A stretch of DNA of 64,000 bases from Clostridium scatologenes (GTDB lineage: Bacteria; Bacillota; Clostridia; Clostridiales; Clostridiaceae), in the NCBI RefSeq assembly GCF_000968375.1, contig NZ_CP009933.1, positions 2,480,001 through 2,544,000 of the forward strand, read 5' to 3'. The notes beneath the pieces are model-generated. The model worked only from the letters and a program-made list of their open reading frames with translations, ran no database searches and was not told where the DNA came from. Positions 43,608 to 53,459 of the stretch are shown here, piece after piece. The translations under genes were made by a program, and so were the position numbers. Each line of letters begins with the position of its first letter. Position 1 is the first letter of the stretch.

Positions 43608-43636
43608 ATTATATCTTGTTTAGCAGCAAATGTCTT
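43608..43636 (-). promoter_or_regulatory. Promoter of the GTPase-nuclease gene
   Basis: On the minus strand AAGACA (43636-43631), 17 bases, TATAAT (43613-43608). TATCAACTT at 43590-43598 and its complement AAGTTGATA at 43649-43657 flank the promoter and could be half-sites of an operator. The leader is short, so no long attenuation leader of the tetM kind is present. Confidence 0.55.
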
Positions 43637-43727
43637 GAGTAGACAAATAAGTTGATAATTTAATAAAAACTTTCAATGATATATTTCCTTGGTCTAATGG
43701 CACCATACCTCATGTTTAATCTGCATC

Positions 43728-44036
43728 CTAACATTCCCACTTATTTTTCTTCATATCAACATGATTCGCATCTTTAAAGGATACACCTTCTTCTAATAGC
43801 AGAAATCGCTGTTCTTGCCACCCAGGTACCAACCTTCCAGCATAATTTACCACACGATGACATGGATATCTCCCATAAAATTCTGCTTGACTAAGAACCT
43901 TCCCTACAAGTCGTGCATTCTTATCCCTACCAATGAGGCTGGCAATTTGTCCATAAGTAGCCACTTTCCCTTCTGGGATTTCTTCCACAACGGAAAGTAT
44001 TTCATAAATTAATTGTTCATTCATAATCTTTTTCAT
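43728..44036 (-). CDS. MGMT-family (O6-alkylguanine transferase-like) protein
   Basis: A 102-residue single-domain protein containing only the DNA-binding C-terminal part of Ada/Ogt. The recognition helix YGQIASLIGRDKNARLVGKVL and the active-site loop YPCHRVVNYAGRLVPGW are complete. The Cys of PCHRV is retained; alkyltransferase-like proteins have Trp there. It could thus transfer alkyl groups from guanine despite its short length. The ATG has AGGTGA 5 bases upstream. It is a single gene before the GTPase fusion. Confidence 0.87.
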   Translation of the reverse strand: MKKIMNEQLIYEILSVVEEIPEGKVATYGQIASLIGRDKNARLVGKVLSQAEFYGRYPCHRVVNYAGRLVPGWQEQRFLLLEEGVSFKDANHVDMKKNKWEC

Positions 44037-44482
44037 ATATTCACCTACGATATAAATCCTTACTTGGATATATTGTTATATCTTTAAACAATATTTTAAT
44101 ATTTAATGTTCTGTCTTGGTGATAAAAAATAAACATTTATTTTTAACTAATTTTACAATAGCCATAAAACAAAATAAATATTCTAGGGACTGCTTAGTGT
44201 TACCAGCACTAAGCTTTTCTTATTTATATAATATCAAATTTTTATAAAAAATAAACATATATAATTTTTTCTTTATTAAATATATTTACTGTATTTTTAT
44301 AATATAGTTAAACTTATCTATTCTAGTATACCTTCATATCTTAATAAGTTAATAATGGTACGGTTCACCGTAAGTATTTAATCGGATAACCTAAAAAGAG
44401 ACATTTCTAATTTAAATGTCTCTTTAAAAATCAGCTATATTTAAGAAGTAGTCTTATAAAAAAGTAACTCTGCAAAACTTTT
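44037..44482. other. Intergenic region between MGMT and zeta toxin genes
   Basis: 446 bases without a gene. It holds a hairpin GCTTAGTG/CACTAAGC (44192-44214) followed by TTTTCTT, a palindrome ACGGTTCACCGT near 44361, and the terminator of the zeta operon (44395-44424). The rest is A/T-rich without visible signals. Confidence 0.5.
44395..44424 (-). terminator. Terminator of the zeta toxin operon
   Basis: AAAGAGACATTT pairs with AAATGTCTCTTT around a short A/T loop; in the minus direction it runs into TTTTTAGG. It lies about 60 bases past the toxin stop codon. Confidence 0.75.
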
Positions 44483-45055
44483 TTAATATATATTTTTAAA
44501 AGAATTACAAATCCAATTAGGTATTTTTCTATCTTTCCATACTATTTTACCGTTTTCAATTGACATAACTATTTTTAACATTTCCGTATTATCATATATA
44601 TTAATTTTATCGCATATATCAATAACTCTATTTAAATTAACTAATGATTCAATATATCTTCTCTCTATAGCTTCAGACGAGATTCCATGTCCACCTTTGC
44701 TAATTCTTATTCTAACTCTTTCTTTAGCTATCTCAACATTTTCTACACCTATATAATTCATTACAAGATAAAACCCATTTTGTTTTGCTAATTTTATATT
44801 TTTAATTATACTTTTACCTGATAATGTGGTTTCTTGGTTAAATGATATTCCTTCTAAAATATAATGCTTTATTAATTTTACAGCTTCTCTTGCACATTTT
44901 ATTTGAAGATTATCATCTTGCCATGATCCAATCTTTGCCACCATCTCATCAGTGTTTATTCTTTTCTCATCTTTATTTTCATTATAATATATTGATTTGT
45001 ATATAGAGGTTTTTCCAGCACCATTTACACCTGCAAATATAGTATAGACTTTCAT
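44483..45055 (-). CDS. Zeta-toxin-family kinase
   Basis: A 190-residue P-loop kinase. Walker A is FAGVNGAGKTS (residues 7-17), followed by INTDEMVAKIGSW, NQETTLSGKS and a lid with RVRIRISKGGHGISSEAIERRY. Zeta and PezT toxins phosphorylate UDP-N-acetylglucosamine and so block wall synthesis; this protein belongs to the short zeta-like branch. It starts one base after the stop of a 54-residue gene, the expected antitoxin position. It is adjacent to the Wadjet operon, as in defence islands. A kinase with a benign role is possible. Confidence 0.82.
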   Translation of the reverse strand: MKVYTIFAGVNGAGKTSIYKSIYYNENKDEKRINTDEMVAKIGSWQDDNLQIKCAREAVKLIKHYILEGISFNQETTLSGKSIIKNIKLAKQNGFYLVMNYIGVENVEIAKERVRIRISKGGHGISSEAIERRYIESLVNLNRVIDICDKINIYDNTEMLKIVMSIENGKIVWKDRKIPNWICNSFKNIY

Positions 45056-45056
45056 C

Positions 45057-45221
45057 TTATCTACCTATAACTTTCATTTGCTCTCTTTCAAGAATCATAT
45101 TTGATAAATTCGCATAAAAATCTTTTTCTTCTTTTGTTTTTGCACCTTGGAATAGTTTCATTACATCACTATATGAATAACTTAAAAAAATATCATATAG
45201 ACTTTTCTCTTCATTCTTCAT
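45057..45221 (-). CDS. Small protein (54 residues) upstream of the zeta toxin, candidate antitoxin
   Basis: Starts at ATG 45221 with GGGAGG upstream and ends at TAA 45057-45059, one base before the toxin ATG (TAA-G-ATG), so the two are translationally coupled. The chain starts MKNEEKSLYDIFLSYSYSDV and ends MILEREQMKVIGR; it is helical, with balanced charge. It is not recognisably an epsilon or PezA antitoxin. Position and size make it the likely neutralising partner, which is inference. Confidence 0.65.
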   Translation of the reverse strand: MKNEEKSLYDIFLSYSYSDVMKLFQGAKTKEEKDFYANLSNMILEREQMKVIGR

Positions 45222-45269
45222 AAGACATTCCTCCCTATAAAAAAACTATTATTACATTTATTATAACAT

Positions 45270-45300
45270 AAGCCAATGATTCTTTTAATATCATTGGCTT
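45270..45300. terminator. Terminator between jetC and the zeta operon
   Basis: AAGCCAATGAT pairs perfectly with ATCATTGGCTT over 11 bp around a 9-base loop. It lies 161 bases beyond the jetC stop and 49 bases upstream of the small-gene start, separating the two operons. Confidence 0.65.
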
Positions 45301-45460
45301 ATTTCTTAATATTTAATCATATTCTATTTATTAGGGTTGTCCATGTGTACAGTTCACTATGCTATAAGAAAAAAGACTATATCTCACCATTTTGAAGTAT
45401 AATAATATTATCTTCCTTTTCAAACTTTCCCTTAACTTTTTCATAAAAAATAAAAATAAA

Positions 45461-48400
45461 CTAAAATGATGTTTGTTGAGTGTACTCTATTTTCTTTCCA
45501 GTTAAAACATCATATCCTAAGCTTCCTGTATCTGCATTAGATTTGAACTTAGCTACTATTATCTTCTCATAACCCACACCAGGTTCTTTCTTTAAGAAAT
45601 ATCTTACATTAAAACAATTTGAAAGCTGAGTTTTAATTTCAAAACCAAATGCCCATAACTGCACATTGTTTTCTTTTAGTAGTTTTAAAATTGGCAACCA
45701 TATAATCTCTGATGTGGTTCCAGAGAATGGATTATCTAGTATAATAACTTTCTTACTCTTATCAGTAGATGATGTATATAACTTTCTTAGATAACTAATC
45801 AAGCATATTAGAACAGATATATACATTCCATTAGTTTGCCCTTTAGAACCATAAGCTCTATCCCAGTTAAGCCAAGAGTTAACTTCCATATTATTTATAT
45901 CTTCTAACTTATATAACTCTATTGAGCTGGCTTTAATTGGCTTTATTATCTGCTGAAATAATTTTTCTATTGTTAACCCTTTAGATAACTGATTTCTTCT
46001 CTCATTATCATCTTCGTATTCCCCAGAACCGTTAATTAAATACTCAATATAGTTCTTCATCTTTTCTTTAGCTATATCATCTTCTAATTTAGTCAAGTTA
46101 ACTTTTATCATTTCTTGTCTAATGCCATTTATTTCGATAACAGATAAGTCAGCCAACTTCTTAATATCTCTCAATATATTTTCACTCTGTTGGATACATA
46201 AAGTTACAAACTTTTCTTCTTGTAATTCAAGAGATTTAATATCATCATCTAATCTGATTTGCTCTTGTTTTATTAATTTTAATAAACATTCTTTATCTTC
46301 ACTAATATCTTTACCTATTAAATTAGTTATGGTAGTCTCAAGATTAGCTACATCATTAGGAATTTTCGCCAATTCTTCTAAAATTTCATTAAATCCTTGC
46401 ATATAATTTACTAATGCATTACCTTTTACAATATCTGCTTTATAAAAATGCTTTTTACTGTTTATTGAGTTTTTAATGTTAGATACAGCTTTTTCGATTT
46501 CTTTAGAAGATCTGACCCTATCTAAAGATATATCATCTATTTCTAAATCTACATCTATATCCTTGGCGATAATACTAAATTCACCTTTGCAATCTTTTTG
46601 AAATTGTAGTTCTTTTTCTAAATCATTTTTAATTATTTTGAACTGAGATATTTTTTTCTCAGAATCACGAATAATACTTTTTATTTCTTTCATCTTTTCT
46701 TTCGGATTTATATCATTTAGATATCCTTGAATAAATTTCTTTATATCTAAATATATCGTATCTTTTTCTTCTTTTAACTGTTTAATTTTCTCTTTATATC
46801 TATCACTTAATGAACGTATTTCTTTTTCATACTCTAAAAGTATATTATTTTCTTTTTGTAGTTCTATTCCTAAATTATCTACATAAATTTGAATTTCAGC
46901 TATAACTTCGTTAGAGTTGTTAGTAAATTCTAATGTTATATGATCTAATTCATCTAAAGATATTCCATCCTGCTCAATATTATTTTTTAATCCTTCAATT
47001 CTTACCTTGCAAGATTGAATTTCTTCTTCTAATCCTTTTAAATTGCTATTAATGCCATTAAATCTATCTATAGTAGCTTTCAATTCACCTTTTAAATAAG
47101 TATATTCAGCATCTTTTATAACCTCATCATCATTTGAATCTACAAAAGATATCTTATCAATTTCATCTTTTAAGTTGCCTACAGTTCTATCCATAGTCCT
47201 TATCTTATCATCTAAAATATTCTTTCCAATATTAAGCTCAGTTAATAATCTTTGTTCTGATATTAATTCATCTGATTTACATTCTTTTTCTTTTCCCATA
47301 GACTTAATTTCATCATTAGCTGCAATATATTGATTTTGTAACTCTATATATTTATCAATCTCTATAATTTGATTTTTTAAAGTATCTATTAAATCCTCTG
47401 TATTTTCTGTCTGCTTTTTATTCTCTATCATATTCGCAGTAATAGATATTTCTAATTTTGTATATTCCTCTGTATCTTTCTCATTTTTCTTTAAAACTAA
47501 CTCTATATTGCCTACCTCTGCAGCAAGAACTTCTATGGTCTTAGCATTTAAAAATTTACTGATAAAGCTTTTAACAATAGCAGAACTTTTTTTGACCTCT
47601 TCTATATTATGAACTAAACCAGATTGCTCTTCCTGTAACTCACTTAATTCAATTTCTTTTTCCCTCTTTATTCTTGCAATTTCATCTGCATTAACAAAGA
47701 AATCAACATCTTTAGATGTAAAAGTCATTCCATTTGGTAATAATACAGTATTATCCAAAGAATCTTGATTTATTATAGGAATCGCCCCACCAAAATAGTT
47801 AGATAATACAGTTTTATCACTTATAAACTTTCTATATTCTCTTTCTCCAAGTAATATAGCATATGGAACTAACTCATTTATACTTATAAAATATTTCTTC
47901 TCATCTGTAGTTAACTTAGCTAAAAAATCTTTACCTAATATAGCGTCTGAATACTTTGGCTTTAAGGTATTATACACTTCTTCAGTATCTTTACTTAGCG
48001 TTAAAGAATTGCTTTTTAAACTTGTTATAAGATTCGTTATTTCACTTATTTTTATTGAAAGCATTTTGTTACCTTCTGATAATTCCTCTAACTTCTTATC
48101 AATAGTTTCATCTAAAACATTAATATCTGATTTTTCATACTTAGCTATATATTCCTCTATATCTGCATAAAGCATTCTAGCTTCATCTAATATAGCATTT
48201 TTGTCTTTTAAATCATGCTCTAATTTAACCTTATTTACTTTTAGAGTACCTATCATTGTTGTTGCTTCATTGATATCTTTCTCATATTGAACCTTTAAAA
48301 TTTTCAAGGATTCTTTCTCAACTAAGGCTTTTTCTAATCTTTCTTCCATATCTATCTTAGTTAAGTTATCTTTAGATGTATTTTCTATAATTTTAAAATT

Positions 48401-49888
48401 AGTTCCAGACATATTTTTTTGTATGTCGATTTTTCTCTTTGTAAGTCTTTTTATATCTCTTTCTAAGCTGCTTATTTCACTTCTTAATTTAATTGTTGTT
48501 TCTGTATGCGTATTTACCTGATCAGCCGCCTTAATTATGTTTTCATTAATACTAGCTATCTCCACATTAGAAACATTAATTTTATTTGCCAAGTAATTCT
48601 TTACCTTTTGACCAATAGAATTTCTTTCTGCAAGTAATTCAGTATTACTAAATTCTAATGCCTCTATTGACTTTATACATTCTGCTTTCTTGGCCTTATC
48701 TTGTAGAATAGAATGATATACATTTTCTTTTTTCTTTATTAAGAGTTTTTTAGATTCTTTCTGTAAAACAATATTTAGCTCGCCCACTCTTTTCTCTTGA
48801 TTATTAAATTTCACATTGTTATCAGCAAGAGATTGTTCTATATCATATATTTCTATAGCCTTTAAGTTTATGGTATTTTGTTTAAAGAGCTTCTCTTCTC
48901 TCTCTATATTTTCTGAAACCTCATCAGAAGCTTTCTTCAGTTCTACAATCTTTTGCTCTAAGAAAGCTATACTTTTCTTTATTTCAATATATAAAGCATC
49001 TCTTTCTACATACTTATCTTTTATTTCCGTAAGCTTCCTAGCAACTAATTCTACAAAACTAAGTATTTTATCATATTCCCTTGCTTGTCCCTTTTTCTTT
49101 ATAAGGTCATCCATGAGCTCTCTTATATTTAATAAATCTCTAGCTAGTTCCTCACTGTCTCTATACTCCACATCAACTCTATTAGCATTACATTCTTCTA
49201 TTTTAGGAATCAAAAATTTCAATATAAATTTCTCACTAGTAGAAAAAGTTCGTAAGTAGGTAGCAACATACTTTTCATCTGCATTAACCCCTCTTATAAG
49301 TTCCCATTCAGCATTGGTTATATTGTATTGAGCCAGTCTTTTTTTATAATCCCTTGCTTTATCAGGAAGCTCGACATAATAACCATCACCTTTTATACCC
49401 TTTAAATATTTTTTAAGGTCCTGTAATGACATTCTCTTTTGGCTATTATTCTCATCTTTTTCTACCAAAGGGATGTTGAATATATCATTTTCATTAGGTG
49501 AATTATATAGGCAAATGTAAGAAAATTTATCAAAATCTCCATAATTAGATTCTCCGTCACTATTAGTGATCTTATTAGGTTTTGATGCACAAAATCCAGC
49601 TAATAAATATTTATATCCCATGCCTTCATCTAATTCCCATTCCGTTAAGCAATGAACAACTGTATTCTTATTAGCTGGATCAAATACAGCTTTAAAATCC
49701 CAATCCTTTTGCCATGTACTATTAGGAATAATTGTTTGACCAAGACATTGAATCAAGAAACTTTTTCCACCACCATTAACCATATCTAACACTATGGTTT
49801 CCCCTAGGGAGTTTATCTTCATATCTTCAAAACATTGCTTCCCTTCATTGAACCTTGCTATCGCTCTACCTCTATTTAAACTAGGCAT
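45461..49888 (-). CDS. jetC: Wadjet JetC, SMC/MukB-like ATPase
   Basis: A 1475-residue SMC-type protein. Walker A is near the N-terminus (MVNGGGKSFL, Lys42); two very long coiled-coil arms (about 270-690 and 740-1290) flank a hinge region (about 640-730); the C-terminal head has GSKGQTNGMY (signature-like) and Walker B VIILDNPF. With JetA and JetB it forms the loop-extruding complex that detects small circular DNA. In Walker B the position after Asp is Asn, not Glu. The ATG directly follows the jetB stop. Confidence 0.9.
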   Translation of the reverse strand: MPSLNRGRAIARFNEGKQCFEDMKINSLGETIVLDMVNGGGKSFLIQCLGQTIIPNSTWQKDWDFKAVFDPANKNTVVHCLTEWELDEGMGYKYLLAGFCASKPNKITNSDGESNYGDFDKFSYICLYNSPNENDIFNIPLVEKDENNSQKRMSLQDLKKYLKGIKGDGYYVELPDKARDYKKRLAQYNITNAEWELIRGVNADEKYVATYLRTFSTSEKFILKFLIPKIEECNANRVDVEYRDSEELARDLLNIRELMDDLIKKKGQAREYDKILSFVELVARKLTEIKDKYVERDALYIEIKKSIAFLEQKIVELKKASDEVSENIEREEKLFKQNTINLKAIEIYDIEQSLADNNVKFNNQEKRVGELNIVLQKESKKLLIKKKENVYHSILQDKAKKAECIKSIEALEFSNTELLAERNSIGQKVKNYLANKINVSNVEIASINENIIKAADQVNTHTETTIKLRSEISSLERDIKRLTKRKIDIQKNMSGTNFKIIENTSKDNLTKIDMEERLEKALVEKESLKILKVQYEKDINEATTMIGTLKVNKVKLEHDLKDKNAILDEARMLYADIEEYIAKYEKSDINVLDETIDKKLEELSEGNKMLSIKISEITNLITSLKSNSLTLSKDTEEVYNTLKPKYSDAILGKDFLAKLTTDEKKYFISINELVPYAILLGEREYRKFISDKTVLSNYFGGAIPIINQDSLDNTVLLPNGMTFTSKDVDFFVNADEIARIKREKEIELSELQEEQSGLVHNIEEVKKSSAIVKSFISKFLNAKTIEVLAAEVGNIELVLKKNEKDTEEYTKLEISITANMIENKKQTENTEDLIDTLKNQIIEIDKYIELQNQYIAANDEIKSMGKEKECKSDELISEQRLLTELNIGKNILDDKIRTMDRTVGNLKDEIDKISFVDSNDDEVIKDAEYTYLKGELKATIDRFNGINSNLKGLEEEIQSCKVRIEGLKNNIEQDGISLDELDHITLEFTNNSNEVIAEIQIYVDNLGIELQKENNILLEYEKEIRSLSDRYKEKIKQLKEEKDTIYLDIKKFIQGYLNDINPKEKMKEIKSIIRDSEKKISQFKIIKNDLEKELQFQKDCKGEFSIIAKDIDVDLEIDDISLDRVRSSKEIEKAVSNIKNSINSKKHFYKADIVKGNALVNYMQGFNEILEELAKIPNDVANLETTITNLIGKDISEDKECLLKLIKQEQIRLDDDIKSLELQEEKFVTLCIQQSENILRDIKKLADLSVIEINGIRQEMIKVNLTKLEDDIAKEKMKNYIEYLINGSGEYEDDNERRNQLSKGLTIEKLFQQIIKPIKASSIELYKLEDINNMEVNSWLNWDRAYGSKGQTNGMYISVLICLISYLRKLYTSSTDKSKKVIILDNPFSGTTSEIIWLPILKLLKENNVQLWAFGFEIKTQLSNCFNVRYFLKKEPGVGYEKIIVAKFKSNADTGSLGYDVLTGKKIEYTQQTSF

Positions 49889-50632
49889 TTATATTTCCCC
49901 TTTGCTTTCTATTTCCTCATCTAGTATCCTTTGTAATACTGTTTTTGTTTCAGCATCATCGAAAAATCGCTCCACAATATATTCAAATTTGGGAGTTATA
50001 CTGTATCTACTTGTATACTCATCTTTATCCATATACTTGTTTTCTACTAAAAAAGCTAAAGTTTTATTTATTAACGTTAGTCTTGTTTTACCTCTTTTTT
50101 CATTGAAATCAACGGTTTCTTTGTTTCTATTGTTTGATTCATTCATTTCATTCATCCAATATCTATGCATATCTTTAAATGAAGAATCATCTACATTTTC
50201 TATATTAGTATTGGTAGCAAGAGCCGTAAGCTTATCTTCTACTCTATCTAATAAACTTTTAGAAGTTATATATTCCACATATGTTCTATAATTGCTTTGA
50301 ATATAGAAAGTAGCTATAACACAGTAAATCACGAAGTAACATAAATATAGCTCTTTATTGTTTTTAGCTCCTAATCGGTGTCTAAGTTCTTCATTGGTAT
50401 ATCCAAAAACCTTATTATTTGCTTTAGCTATAACAAAAGCACCTTCTGTTTCTGTTATATATAATTCCAGTTGGAACATTTCTACTATTTCATCTAATTC
50501 AGCTGCTACTATAGAATTTGTTAACAAAGATCTATATAAGTCTTTATTTATTTTTTCATTTACTGGAACATTCCTAATCATATTAGAAAAAATCTCTAAG
50601 GCCGTTTTTGTATTAGAATCCATATTATCCAC
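49889..50632 (-). CDS. jetB: Wadjet JetB, MukE-like kite subunit
   Basis: A 247-residue protein of the DUF6063-like kind, predicted to be the winged-helix (KITE) subunit of the Wadjet SMC complex. It is alpha-helical with winged-helix-like stretches at both ends (TNEELRHRLGAKNNKEL; NKTLAFLVENKYMDKDEY). GTG 50632 or ATG 50623 may be the start; both have ribosome-site candidates. It lies one base after the jetA stop and abuts jetC. Confidence 0.82.
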   Translation of the reverse strand: MDNMDSNTKTALEIFSNMIRNVPVNEKINKDLYRSLLTNSIVAAELDEIVEMFQLELYITETEGAFVIAKANNKVFGYTNEELRHRLGAKNNKELYLCYFVIYCVIATFYIQSNYRTYVEYITSKSLLDRVEDKLTALATNTNIENVDDSSFKDMHRYWMNEMNESNNRNKETVDFNEKRGKTRLTLINKTLAFLVENKYMDKDEYTSRYSITPKFEYIVERFFDDAETKTVLQRILDEEIESKGEI

Positions 50633-50633
50633 C

Positions 50634-52172
50634 TTAAACCTTTCTTATTATTACGTTAGTCATTTTGAATCCAAGGGCTATTTCAATATAAGAGTCCTCA
50701 ATAGTCTCTATTTTTATTTTATAAGTTTCTAGTCTATCCATATAAACAGCCTCTAAAGCTTTCTCTAATGAGTCATTGCCTTTCTCTTTTTTCCATTTCT
50801 CATCTGATAGCACATTTTCTTCATTTAACCTTAAAAAATCCAGTATAAGCCCTATAAAATCAGGGTTCTTAAATATATTTTTATTGGTTTCTTCATCAGC
50901 GTCCATTATCACATCTCCCATTATAAATGAATCTCTATCTTTTAATAACATAAAGAAATAGTTAATTATGTATTTGTAATTGTGGAGCACCCTTTCTCTA
51001 ATTTCATTGTTAAACTTATCTGTATTTATAAGAATAGCATTTTCTTTGTCTTGAAAATTTGTATCATCATTATTTGTACTGTTATCATCAAAATCAAGCA
51101 TCTCATTTATTTTAGGCAAGGCAAAACTTTTTTGTATATTTAGTTGAAAGAATGGCATAGCCATATATTCTAGGGATTTAGCACTTCCTATTTGCCCTAA
51201 TTTATCTAAATAGGTTGAAAAGTCAAATGATGGTCTTAGAAGATTTATTTTTTTCTTTCTTAAAATTTCGTTAGCTTTTTTAGAAAGTATAACTAACTTT
51301 CCTAACAACTGTTGATGTAATTCAACAGTTTTATTTAGCTCTTTATCCATTTCATCTAAGCACCTAAAAGCATTTATTTCTTTTTCTCCAAGCTGTGATT
51401 TAGAAACTTTCGTTGCATAATCTTCCCTTAAAGTTCTAATCTGTTCCATAGTTTCAGAAAACAGTTTTTCCTCTTCAGCTTGATGTTTATCTGCTAGTTC
51501 TCTGTATTCTAAAAAAGATTTATATCCTAAATTCCCACCATATATTAAAGCCATTTCAATCTCATAGACTCTAGCTATTTGCTTGATAACTTCTGCATTA
51601 ACATTTGTAAGGGATATTAATGCGCTTTCATATTCATTATGTTCTATAAGTTTTTTTAGTATCAGTAAACTTATAGTTATTTTACTTTCTTCTCCAAACT
51701 CTTTAGTTTCTAGGAAAAAATCAATCGCACTTGGAGTCAGTTCAAATTCTTTAATACCTGAATCACTTGATTTATTAATTACATACTTTACATTTTGTCT
51801 TTCTGGCATAAAAATAGGAAAACCAATGTCAAACCCTCTTCCTTCAGAGTTTTGTATAATATCTATCGTATCATTAGTAAACTTGTACAAAGAATCCCCA
51901 ATAAGTTTAATACTATATACTTTTTCTACAAACATTTGCAAGTAATCTTGTATATTTACAAAGGTTATATGTTGTGCTTTAAGTTTACCTTCATAGAAAA
52001 GGAAAGATATTATCCCCATACATACTTCACCAGCATCAATATTTTCATATTCATCTTTACTATACTTTCCATTCATAATCTTAAAGAATGGATAATATTT
52101 TACTAAAGATTTCATCCTCACAGATAATTCGTTAACTGTAGTATTTAATGTTTTTATATAATTTTCATTCAT
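50634..52172 (-). CDS. jetA: Wadjet JetA, MukF-like kleisin subunit
   Basis: A 512-residue protein of the JetA family, the kleisin that bridges the JetC heads. The N-terminal half is winged-helix-like (SLVKYYPFFKIMNGKYSKDEYENIDAGEVCMGIISFL), followed by a long helical region (about 220-320, EEEKLFSETMEQIRTLREDY) and a C-terminal winged helix. ATG 52172 has AAAGG 9 bases before it; ATG 52178 is closer. The gene overlaps jetD by 8 bases. Confidence 0.87.
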   Translation of the reverse strand: MNENYIKTLNTTVNELSVRMKSLVKYYPFFKIMNGKYSKDEYENIDAGEVCMGIISFLFYEGKLKAQHITFVNIQDYLQMFVEKVYSIKLIGDSLYKFTNDTIDIIQNSEGRGFDIGFPIFMPERQNVKYVINKSSDSGIKEFELTPSAIDFFLETKEFGEESKITISLLILKKLIEHNEYESALISLTNVNAEVIKQIARVYEIEMALIYGGNLGYKSFLEYRELADKHQAEEEKLFSETMEQIRTLREDYATKVSKSQLGEKEINAFRCLDEMDKELNKTVELHQQLLGKLVILSKKANEILRKKKINLLRPSFDFSTYLDKLGQIGSAKSLEYMAMPFFQLNIQKSFALPKINEMLDFDDNSTNNDDTNFQDKENAILINTDKFNNEIRERVLHNYKYIINYFFMLLKDRDSFIMGDVIMDADEETNKNIFKNPDFIGLILDFLRLNEENVLSDEKWKKEKGNDSLEKALEAVYMDRLETYKIKIETIEDSYIEIALGFKMTNVIIRKV

Positions 52173-53220
52173 TTCCATATGCCTTTCTTAGTTCATTATA
52201 ATTCAGTGCTTCTTGAGGTATATATTCTCGATTTTTAATAATAGCCTTTAATTTATCTCTAACTTCATTGCTAAAAGCATTTAAAAAAATATTGAGTCTA
52301 TCTTCCTCTATATCAATTTGTTTTTGAGATCTAGATTTTTTAATCCCCATTTTCATTCCTATATTTAGAAGATTCTTGTATAAACTTGTACTTGGCATTA
52401 TAGAAAAGTCTTTAAAATTACTCTTTAATCTAAGAAATATATCTACTCCTGATAAATCTATGTCTCCAAAATAATATATACTATCATTCTCATTTACCCC
52501 ATACAAAATAGTTCCACGGAAATTAGATTCTACACTACATCCCTGTCCCCATATAAGCATATCTATATCATTGGATATTTCTCTTAGTATCTTATTTAAA
52601 GACCAATAAGTTTCTAAATTTTCAGCAATCAAAATATTTCGTCTATCTTTTTCATAAAATCCCTTAAATATAGTATTTAAAAGAGGTTCATTTTTCATTC
52701 TACACCCTAAGTCTTCCTCTTTTATACCTAACTTCTTCATAACTACAGAGACCTTACCTTCAGACATATCCTTCTCATATCCAAACATAATATAACTAAT
52801 TTCATTTAAAGTTATTTCTCTATAATGAGTTGTATCCCTTAATAAATCATTTAGAGCTACTATAATATCATAATCTTCTCTAAACTCATCAACTCTTTTG
52901 CCATAATAGCCTAGATTAACCTTATTTAGCTTTGCCATATTTATTTTCTCTTCTTCTGTAAAAACGATTTTATCTCTAAGCACTTTATATTTCTTAAAGA
53001 GATGTGGATTTACATATGTTTTACCATCACCATGTTTCTTTATAACACCTGAATTTTCAAGTTCCTTAATAAGATTATAAAATTCCATATAATATACATT
53101 CTGTAAATCAACAACTTGCTTTTTATATATCCGTGACACTGTAGCATATAAGTCATCTATAGTGTACACAGTTTTCTTTTTATTAGATGATAATTCACCC
53201 TTAACTAATTCTACCTTCAT
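52165..53220 (-). CDS. jetD: Wadjet JetD, Toprim nuclease
   Basis: A 351-residue protein that in characterised Wadjet systems cuts plasmid DNA after loop extrusion. The C-terminal Toprim domain (about 215-300) has the Glu in IAENLETYW and the metal motif YFGDIDLSGVDIFLRL (DID). The N-terminal part is winged-helix. ATG 53220 follows GGAG with 5-base spacing. Gene order jetD-A-B-C is unlike the jetA-B-C-D order of type I and fits a type II-like locus; the type assignment is moderately sure. Confidence 0.88.
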   Translation of the reverse strand: MKVELVKGELSSNKKKTVYTIDDLYATVSRIYKKQVVDLQNVYYMEFYNLIKELENSGVIKKHGDGKTYVNPHLFKKYKVLRDKIVFTEEEKINMAKLNKVNLGYYGKRVDEFREDYDIIVALNDLLRDTTHYREITLNEISYIMFGYEKDMSEGKVSVVMKKLGIKEEDLGCRMKNEPLLNTIFKGFYEKDRRNILIAENLETYWSLNKILREISNDIDMLIWGQGCSVESNFRGTILYGVNENDSIYYFGDIDLSGVDIFLRLKSNFKDFSIMPSTSLYKNLLNIGMKMGIKKSRSQKQIDIEEDRLNIFLNAFSNEVRDKLKAIIKNREYIPQEALNYNELRKAYGNE

Positions 53221-53459
53221 CATTACTCCACACTTAAATTTTATTTTCACTATTTATATTCTGTAATTCTGTAAATTTATAATATAGACTACTTTGTATT
53301 AATTCTAACATGTCACCAATTTCTTATCCATATATTAAAAATAACTTCTTCAAATATAATATTAAATTCTAATGTCTTATTTAATTCTATACTTTGGTTC
53401 TCCACATATATGGTTAACCGTATAACATTCTATATCACCGTAAGAATCATTCTAATTAG

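Noticed and set aside
44361..53451. CACCGTAAG on both sides of the toxin-Wadjet block, considered as island attachment repeats
   Set aside because: The match is only nine bases, no integrase or tRNA gene is present, and the neighbouring palindromes differ (ACGGTTCACCGT versus ATGGTTAACCGTAT).
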